64,000 nucleotides of DNA from Bufo bufo. Its lineage: Eukaryota; Chordata; Amphibia; Anura; Bufonidae. Shown piece after piece: positions 56,825 through 64,000 of this stretch (position 1 is the stretch's first letter; the number at the start of each line of letters is the position of its first letter). A program made the position numbers and the translations under genes. Below the pieces are notes generated by a model that saw only the letters and a program-made list of their open reading frames with translations, made no database searches and was not told where the DNA came from. The stretch is from positions 332,970,294 to 333,034,293 of the forward strand of contig NC_053390.1 in the NCBI RefSeq assembly GCF_905171765.1. Direction: 5' to 3'.

Positions 56825-58088
56825 GGCCTCATGCACACGACCGTATTTTTTTGCGGTCCGCAAAACGGGTTCCGTTTTTCCGTGATCCGTGACCGTTTTT
56901 TCATCCGTGGGTCTTCCTTGATTTTTGGAGGATCCACGGACATGAAAAAAAAGTCGTTTTGGTGTCCGCCTGGCAGTGCGGAGCCAAACGGATCCGTCCT
57001 GAATTACAATGCAAGTCAATGGGGACGGATCCGTTTGACGTTGACACAATATGGTGCAATTTCAAACGGATCCGTCCCCCATTGACTTTCAATGTAAAGT
57101 CAGGAGTTAATATACCATCGGATCGGAGTTTTCTCCAATCCGATGGTATATTTTAACTTGAAGCGTCCCCATCACCATGGGAACGCCTCTATGTTAGAAT
57201 ATACCGTCAGATTTGAGTTACATCGTGAAACTCAAATCCGACAGTATATTCTAACACAGAGGCGTTCCCATGGTGATGGGGACGCTTCAGGTTAGAATAT
57301 ACTAAAAGAACTGTGTACATGACTGCCCCCTGCTGCCTGGCAGGTGCTGCCAGGCAGCAGGGGGCAGCCCCCGTCCCCCCCGTAGTTAACACATTGGTGG
57401 CCAGTGTGGCCGGGCCCCCCCCTCCCTCCCCTGTAGTTAACTCATTGGTGGCCAGTGCGGCCGGCCCCCCTCCCTCCCCTGTAGTTAACTCGTTGGTGGC
57501 AAGTGGGCCCCCCCACTGGCCACCAATGAGTTAACTACAGGGGAGGGGGGGGGCGGCCACACTGGCCACCAATGTGTTAACTACGGTGGGGGGGGCTGCC
57601 CCCTGCTGCCTGGCAGCACCTGCCAGGCAGCAGGGGGCAGTCATGTACACAGTTCTTTTAGTATATTCTAACCTGAAGCGTCCCCATCACCATGGGAACG
57701 CCTCTGTGTTAGAATATACTGTCGGTTCTGAGTTTTCACAAAGTGAAAACTCAGCTCTGAAAAAGCATTTATGCAGACAGATCTTCGGATCCGTATGTAT
57801 AAAAGTAACCTACGGCCACGGATCACGGACACGGATGCCAATCTTGTGTGCATCCGTGTTCTTTCACGGACCCATTGACTTGAATGGGTCCGTGAACCGT
57901 TGTCCGTCAAAAAAATAGGACAGGTCATATTTTTTTGACGGACAGGATACACGGATCACGGTCTCGGCTGCAAAACGGTGCATTTTCCGATTTTTCCACG
58001 GACCCATTGAAAGTCAATGGGTCCACGAAAAAAAATGGAAAACGGCACAACGGCCCCGGATGCACACAACGGTCGTGTGCATGAGGCC
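56825..58088. mobile_element. Harbinger-like foldback element with nested palindromes
   Basis: The 1264-bp element has inverted termini GGCCTCATGCACACGACCGT, perfect at the right end (ACGGTCGTGTGCATGAGGCC, apart from a single insertion). It is flanked by TAT (56822-56824 and 58089-58091). The outer arms repeat CGGATCC, ACGGACC and TTGAATGGGTCCG motifs. The inner part (about 57150-57760) is a second, larger inverted repeat. There is no transposase; the reading frames on both strands follow the palindromes. Confidence 0.8.
57150..57760. repeat. Nested inverted repeats inside the foldback
   Basis: The large arms share AAGCGTCCCCATCACCATGG, AGTATATTCTAAC, CCCCTGCTGCCTGGCAG and GGTGGCCAGTG with their complements, around a centre near 57510 (GTGGGCCCCCCCACTGG). 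Within each arm are smaller perfect hairpins (CTGCTGCCTGGCAG / CTGCCAGGCAGCAG; TTTGAGTTACATCGTGAAACTCAAA). Three 50-bp tandem units with CTGTAGTTAACTCATTGGTG occur at 57381-57500. Confidence 0.85.
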
Positions 58089-58091
58089 TAT

Positions 58092-58787
58092 GTATGACAT
58101 TTTTATTTTTCTTATGATAAATAAATATTCTTAAATGGACAATCAACAGAACATTAGATGGATAAATAGATCAATGAATTATCCATAAAAACTAATATAA
58201 TATAATATTGGTAAATGACGATAATATGTTAGGGGTAAAGAAACCTCAGAGTAAATAGGTAAATAGAAACATAAATGTATCCAAATGAATCGACCCAAAT
58301 ATGGGTAAATGAGAGGGTGGGGGATCTAACCGCAGGAACAGGTAATAAATAAATGAATTAATAAATGAATACATAGGTTATCCATACATACAGCTATAAA
58401 AGTCTAATCATGAAAAATAATATAATAAATAAATATTGACTCTAAAATATGACATTGGAGTGTGTAAAGGCACTGCTGTATACTATAGGTATACAATCAG
58501 CCAGATATGGCCATTCTAACCTAACCGGATAAGATCATAATTGATAAATAGTAGGTAATAAATCTATAAATATAGGTCAGTTTATTTATTTGCGGGACAT
58601 TGCTGTTGTTTCAAATGTATAGGGGCTTTGTACAGGATATATTAAATGCTTCAGATGTGTGAGAGTTTGTATATTAAATTTAAAGGGGATGTACTGTTCT
58701 GGGGAATAGAAATGTTACTCTCGAGGTAAACTTCACACGCCTACAACTAAAAATTGGTTATTAGGTGGTAAAGTTAGTGCCTGATAG

Positions 58788-58789
<2 letters not shown>
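58092..58789. other. Unassigned AT-rich sequence
   Basis: Rich in AATAAATGAAT and GGTAAAT words; no gene or element recognised. Confidence 0.4.

Positions 58790-58832
<43 letters not shown>
58789..58832. repeat. (TA)n microsatellite
   Basis: About 20 TA units with one interruption. It lies about 30 bp beyond the 3' end of the Penelope-like element and may be its target or tail. Confidence 0.9.
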
Positions 58833-58835
<3 letters not shown>

Positions 58836-58879
58836 ATTAGGTCTAGTCGGTGTAGAGAGATCTGTGTTAGTAGATGTTA

Positions 58880-59593
58880 TTAATTTGTGCATTTGAGGGA
58901 TTCGTTGAGGCCAAAGGGAATGAGGGTGCTTAACTTATAGATCCAGAACATTTCTTTTCTGCACAATGCCTGGAAGGATAGAGGAACCCATTCCAGTGGC
59001 GTGACTAATAGTGATGAGGGGTCACCCTCATGATGGAGAGTGTAGTGCCGGGATACACTGTGTGTACACACTTTGCAACGTATATTTGAACGATGTTTGT
59101 TCATGCGTTCCTCAAGAGAATGGGTGCTCCGTCCAATGTACAAAAGATTGCAAGGACATGGTAACAAATGTACCACGTTTTTAGTACTGCAATTTATTGT
59201 ATGATGTAAAGTGATTGGTTCCCTAGGGTGAGGTAGGGTAACCTGCCACAACAATTTATGATGTAACAGCACATACATCTTTTTACCCCACATTTATGTG
59301 AGCCCGATTTACACAGACTCTTGTTTGATCCAGATGTAGGACATCGTGGATTTATCCCAAGCTTGGGACGGACATGAGGGAGCCAGGATGTTCTTGAGGA
59401 TCTGTGCACGTTTAAAAGTTAAATTGGAGATTTTGGGGATTTTGTCTCCTCTAATGCGGTCTTTTAGTAGAATATTCCAGTGTTTATTCATGATTTTTCT
59501 GATATCCATGTGTCTGGAATTATAATGTGTGACAAAGCGAAAATTGTATTGTATATTTGTCATGGTTTTACCTTCTTGCTGTTCTCCTTCGTT
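58880..59593 (-). pseudogene. PLE linker and GIY-YIG endonuclease
   Basis: Continues the PLE beyond the LTR insert. The blocks FRFVTHYNSRHMDIRKIMNK and FKRAQILKNILAPSCPS form the RT-EN linker. GSHKCGVKRCMCC is the cysteine-containing motif, in a different frame (59194-59409). The endonuclease core is VVHLLPCPCNLLYIGRSTHS then LEERMNKHRSNI, with LLYIG in place of the usual GLYYVG-type motif and conserved R, H and N. Two frameshifts near 59310 and 59230 compensate. The frame ends at 58880-58882. The enzyme would nick target DNA for retrotransposition. Confidence 0.88.
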
Positions 59594-60052
59594 TGACATG
59601 TGCTGGCGGCCATCTTGGTTTCTGGGTTTCTTGTAGCCTCCCACCCTGCGGCTCCTCCTTCCCACTGGGAGGAGCTGGATGCCCAGCTCATATATATAGG
59701 AGGTCTGTGGCTTCAGTTCCTTGCTTGGTCCTCCTGTGTTCACATGCTTCTAGACTGCTGCTGCTGCTTCTGGTTCCTGATCCTGGTTTCGTCCGACTAC
59801 CCTGCTGGTTCCTGACCCTGGTTTCGTCCGACTACCCTGCTGGTTCCTGATCCTGGCTTCGTCTGACTACCCTGCTGGTTCCTGATCCTGGCTTCGTCTG
59901 ACTACCCTTCTGGTTCCTGACCTCTGGCTTCGCAAAGACTCTGCTTCGGTTTCGCCATCCGTTTGGACTTTTGCTTTACAGCTTTATTTTCAATAAAGCC
60001 TTCTTATTTTCACTTATTCCTTGTTGTACGTCTGGTTCATGGTTCCGTGACA
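59594..60052 (+). mobile_element. LTR-like insert (about 459 bp) in the PLE
   Basis: Begins TGACATGTGCTGGCGGCCAT and ends GGTTCCGTGACA (TG...CA). It has CATATATATAGGAGG near 59686 as a possible TATA box and AATAAAGCC near 59992 as a poly(A) signal, the right order for a plus-strand solo LTR. Between them are four tandem units of about 36 bp with GGTTCCTGATCCTGG then TTCGTCCGACTACCCTGC. Flanks CGTT and ATAT do not form a clear duplication. Confidence 0.6.
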
Positions 60053-60055
60053 ATA

Positions 60056-61400
60056 TTATACATATGTGTATTTTTTATTTATATTTTTCTTTTGAATATT
60101 GAGGCTCTCTCTTTGGTATTCTCTGAGGGCTCTTTTTTCTGAATCCCGTACAAGTTTATTCGGGTACCTTTTGTCATGGAAACGTTTCCTCAGAATAGAC
60201 AGCTGTTCTCTACAGACATTGTCATTTGAGCAATTTCTGCGGATTCTACGCATTTGACTATATGGTATATTATTTTTCCATTTATTATGATGACAGCTCT
60301 TAAAATCCAAGTAGCTGTTCGTGTCCCCTTTCTTAAAGTGTGTTCTGGTGGTTATTTTGTTGTTAATAACTTTAAGATCTAGATCTAAAAAGGTTGCTTC
60401 TGTTGGGTGTGTCTCAAGTGTAAAATTAACATTCCAAATATTAATATTAATGTGATTAATAAAACAAGTTAAAACCTTGGGGTTCCCTTCCCAGATTAAA
60501 ATAATGTTGTCTATATATCTCTTATAAAACGTATTATTTGGATGAGTGAGGACGCCATGTAATTCTTCGAATACCCCCATGAACAGATTGGCATAGGCTG
60601 GGGCAAATTTGGTCCCCATGGCCGTTCCTTTGCATTGTTGGTATATTGTGTCTTGAAACATAAAGTAATTGTGATGAAGGATAAAATTGATGGAATCAAT
60701 GATAAAGGTTCGCTGTGTATCGAGCATCTGAGGGTCTAGGTGTAGGGTTTTGTCTACTGCTAGGACACAGAGAGAATGAGTAATATTGCTATAGAGAGAG
60801 GTGACATCTAGTGTCACCCAATGGTAGGTATCTCTCCATTCAAATGTGTCCAAGGAACTAATAATGTGAGAGGTATCACATAAATACGAGGGTATTTGTA
60901 GGACGTATTTCTGTAGAATGAAGTCCACATATTAGGACAGATTAGAGGTAAGGGATCCAGTGCCGGAAATAATGTGTCTTCCTGGGGGGTTTGTAAGTGA
61001 TTCATGCACTTTGGGTAAAAAGTAGAAATGTGCTATGGACGGGTGTGGTGTTTTAAGAAAAGTTCTTTCTTTCTTACTAATGATGCCTAGCCTGAACCCA
61101 TCGTCAACTAGGGATGTCAAGCTCTTCGGATGGCAGGACTTGGTAATATTCTTTGTCGGAGAGGATCCGTAGAGATTCTGCTAAGTAATACGCCGAGTCC
61201 ATGATGACAATACCCCCTCCCTGATCGGCACTCTTAATGACAATATCTCTATTATTGGTGAGGGTTCTCTGGGCTCTAGAAATATCTGGACTGAGGTTAC
61301 TTTTCCCTGAAAAACTGTCTAGGAGTAAAAAGTGGTCTCTAAAATTCGACAGTACTATATTAAAAAAGCTCTCGATGTGAGGGCCCTTGCTTTCAAGAGG
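60056..61400 (-). pseudogene. PLE reverse transcriptase
   Basis: Upstream block: RDIVIKSADQGGGIVIMDSA and YLAESLRILSDKEYYQVLPS, then a frameshift near 61130. Next is LTSLVDDGFRLGIISKKERT, FLPKVHESLTNPPGRHIISG (finger region), TAA at 60932-60934, then VDFILQKYV. The 290-codon frame 60056-60928 carries VTLDVTSLYSNI (motif A), QCKGTAMGTKFAPAYANLFM (motif B) and FYKRYIDNIILIW (motif C). Motif C is normally YxDD; here the second aspartate reads N. Thumb-like sequence and basic KKNINKKYTYV follow, then TAA four bases from the LTR insert. The frameshift, the stop and the motif C change argue for a dead copy. Confidence 0.9.
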
Positions 61401-62515
61401 ATAAAAGCCTGATTTAATCTTAACATTTGATAGGATCGTGTAGGTTGTGGGGGAGCGACCGTAGCCTCTATGGGGTCATGTGAATGATGGACGTCTAGTG
61501 TAGATACCTCCTTTTCACCCGACTCAGGGAGAATTGTTGGACAATCCTTAGTGGTGTTATTGTCTGTATTAATGTTCTCAGGCGGGGGGCAGGTGGAAGA
61601 ACGGAAGGAAGGGTGGTATCTGGTCTCCGGTTTAAATTTTTAATGGTAAAATGTCGATGGAGGATGAGTTTTCGTATAAACTGGTTTAGGTCTTAAAAAA
61701 GTTCTAATAGATCCGGTTGATTAGTGGGACATTTATTTCCTTTTCTCCCGAGGGTATATTTAGAAAGGTTAAAGATTCCAATCTTTCTTTCTAGTTCCAT
61801 GGGGTTTAGGGTGGCCTCTATGTGTCATTTATTAGTTATGTTAGCTGTTTCGATTTTATTTTTTTGTGTTTTTTATTTACTGGGGCATTGTTTTCCGCTT
61901 CCTCTACATCCTCTAAATCTATGTCTGCTCTTTTCTTTTTATATACTGGACACTGGAGTGTAAAAGTGTGTTATATTTAGTGACTGGGACGTGGTCGGTG
62001 TGCTCAACTAAGGAGAATCAACTGGACGTAAAAGGGGACTCAATGCTAGGAAACTGATAAGTATTTGCCTGGACGGAGGGGCTGGTGGTCCTTTGAGGGG
62101 TGTCGGGGAGACTTGAGAACTTTCTGTCAGGTTGGTAGGTAAGGCAAAGAACCCGTCTGGGCTGGGTGGAGAAACTGAATATGTGGAGATCTTAGATAGA
62201 TTGATCAGAAAAGAACAGGATTTAGAGGATGATACTGGGGAGATATCACTCAAGGGGTTTGGACCTTCTTTCAAAGGATGTAGATTAGTAGGACTATTGG
62301 CCAGAGTCTCTTCTGGTGGCTGTGGCCTGAAGTTTTCTGGGAACTGATAAGGGATGACTGCACCTAGCCAGGGGGGGGACACTCAGAGGTGGACTTAGAG
62401 GGATGGAGGTCAATTGTATATGGGGGTATTGGTAGGTTGGCGGGACCTGAGGGCGGTGCACTGGACCTATGTAACTTTTAATTTTTATTATTATGATTAT
62501 TATTATTATTGATCA

Positions 62516-64000
62516 GTATAGGGAGAGGTTGCAGCTGCGACGTTAGGGCGAGATTAGGCAGATTAACTCCTCCAAAAGACTTCATTCTGTGATCGATCTG
62601 CAGCTGTGGATCATTGAAGTGCTATTATTGACTTGCTCACTTTTTTGAGGCTGCCCAGAGCGTTTTTAGATCACTTTTTTTCTGGGGTGATCGGCGGCCA
62701 TTTTGTGACTTGTGGTGCGCCAGCACAAGCTATCACCAAGTGTATTTAACCATCGATAGTGTGGTTATTTTGTGCTATATCCTACATCAGCTGCAGGCTG
62801 AGCCTGTGTCACCGAAGTGCATTTAACTATCAACAGTCTGGTTATTTTTTGGCCATATACTACATCAGCTGCAGGCTGAGCCTGTGTCACCGAAGTGCAT
62901 TTAACCATCGACAGTCTGATTATTTTTTGGCCATATACTACATCTGGTGCAGGCTGAGCCTGTGTCACCCAAGTGCATTTAACCATCAACAGTGTGGTTA
63001 TTTTTTGGCCATATATTACATCAGGGGCAAGTTGAGCCTGTCACCCAGTGCCTAAAAAATAGACCTGACATTTCTATTCAACCAAATCTGAACTGTTTTA
63101 GCTGGTCAAGTTATTTGTAGTGACCGTAAAAGCACACTTTTTTTTCTGGGTTGAAAAACCATTCCCAAATTTGCCATTCTCAAAATAACTAGTTTCTGGT
63201 ATTTGAGGCCTACTTGAAATCTATCCCAAAAAGAATATCTTACATTGAAGCTAGTGATAGTGTCATTCAGAAAAACCTAAGACACACGCTAGCGTGCAGA
63301 TAGAAATCTGATTCTGTGATTAAACCTATACCTGTCACACAGCGCAAAAAAAAACAGGCATCACATCTCTATTTAACCAAATCTGTACTGTTTTAGCTGG
63401 TCAAGTTATTTGTAGTGACCATAAAAGCACACTTTTTTTCTGGGTTGAAAAACCATTCCCAAATTTGCCATTCTCAAAATAACTAGTTTCTGGTATTTGA
63501 GGCCTACTTGAAATCTATCCCAAAAAGAATATCTTACATTGAAGCTAGTGATAGTGTCATTCAGAAAAACCTAAGACACACGCTAGCGTGCAGATAGAAG
63601 TCTGATTCTGTGATTAAACCTATACCTGTCACACAGCGCAAAAAAAAACAGGCCTCACATCTCTAGTTAACCAAATCTGTACTGTTTTAGCTGGTCAAGT
63701 TATTTGTAGTGACCGTAAAAGCACACTTTTTTTTCTGGGTTGAAAAACCATTCCCAAATTTGCCATTCTCAAAATAACTAGTTTCTGGTATTTGAGGCCT
63801 ACTTGAAATCTATCCCAAAAAGAATATCTTACATTGAAGCTAGTGATAGTGTCATTCAGAAAAACCTAAGACACACGCTAGCGTGCAGATAGAAGTCTGA
63901 TTCTGTGATTAAACCTATACCTGTCACACAGCGCAAAAAAAAACAGGCCTCACATCTCTATTTAACCAAATCTGTACTGTTTTAGCTGGTCAAGTTATTT
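62516..64000 (+). mobile_element. hAT element, copy 3 (5' leader; runs off the window)
   Basis: From ATAGGGAGAGGTTGC the sequence follows hAT-1 from about 34633: CGACGTTAGGGCGAGATTAG, the 78-bp repeats (62749-63060) and the 294-bp repeats (63060-64000, just over three units). It lacks the terminal 300 bp and the TATA box of hAT-1. The left neighbour is an (ATT)n tract, not a hAT terminus. The transposase, if present, lies beyond the window. Confidence 0.9.

Larger units (their letters stand above)
58840..62400 (-). mobile_element. Penelope-like retroelement (PLE), decayed
   Basis: Minus-strand element with reverse transcriptase upstream and GIY-YIG endonuclease downstream, the defining PLE order. 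The coding region runs from about 61400 (frames with HFLLLDSFSGKSNLS and IVIKSADQGGGIVIMD) through 58880. It is split at 59594-60052 by an LTR-like insert. A proline-rich frame at 62008-62382 may be the N-terminal region but has no recognisable motif. Ends are not precisely defined; the hAT copy 3 begins at 62516. Confidence 0.85.

Noticed and set aside
59557..59850. A 97-codon plus-strand frame rich in Leu and Cys
   Set aside because: It lies in the LTR-like insert and its 36-bp tandem units; no family resemblance.

Overview
The window is repeat-dominated eukaryotic DNA and almost certainly vertebrate. The best fit is an amphibian, probably a frog or toad. It contains DD34E Tc1 transposons, a BED-finger hAT transposon, L1-like non-LTR retrotransposons, a Penelope-like retroelement with a GIY-YIG domain, Harbinger-like MITEs, TTAA-target elements, a TTAAAGG terminus of the T2 type best known from Xenopus, solo LTRs and two minisatellite arrays. 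That mixture is typical of amphibians. The species call is inference. I see no convincing host gene, rRNA gene, functional tRNA gene or CRISPR array.

Layout. 1-2405: minus-oriented, window-truncated copy of a TTAA-target element (TTAA-0). 2410-4672: AT-rich palindromic DNA ending in a hAT-like terminus, interrupted by Tc1-1 (2870-4466), whose transposase has two nonsense codons. 4694-24188: a satellite of about 38-bp monomers organised into higher-order repeats of about 1.83-1.85 kb. It is interrupted by a Harbinger-like MITE (5525-6006), TTAA element 1 (16094-21661) and a 163-bp TA MITE (23862-24024). TTAA element 2 (24189-27040) sits at its right edge, against a T2-like terminus.

27045-33200: hAT debris, chiefly a minus-strand hAT copy whose middle is replaced by an L1 3' fragment. 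34331-41900: a complete hAT element with an 8-bp TSD, a TATA box, three tandem-repeat blocks and a nearly intact 906-codon BED/hAT transposase frame. 43225-50015: an 84-86 bp minisatellite broken by Tc1-2 (itself carrying an inverted, apparently twin-primed L1), a solo LTR and a second LTR-like insert.

50627-51343: non-autonomous hAT element with an 8-bp TSD, enclosing a head-to-head pair of tRNA-like sequences. 51838-56530: minus-strand L1-like element, decayed. 56825-58088: Harbinger-like foldback with nested palindromes. 58790-62400: decayed Penelope-like element split by an LTR-like insert. 62516-64000: a further hAT copy that begins near the expected transcription start of the full hAT element and runs off the window.

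The window reads as a record of nested insertions. Empty sites preserved in neighbouring repeat units give the relative order of several events. Most coding frames are pseudogenes. The hAT transposase at 37471-40191 is the only long intact frame and could be a recently active source.
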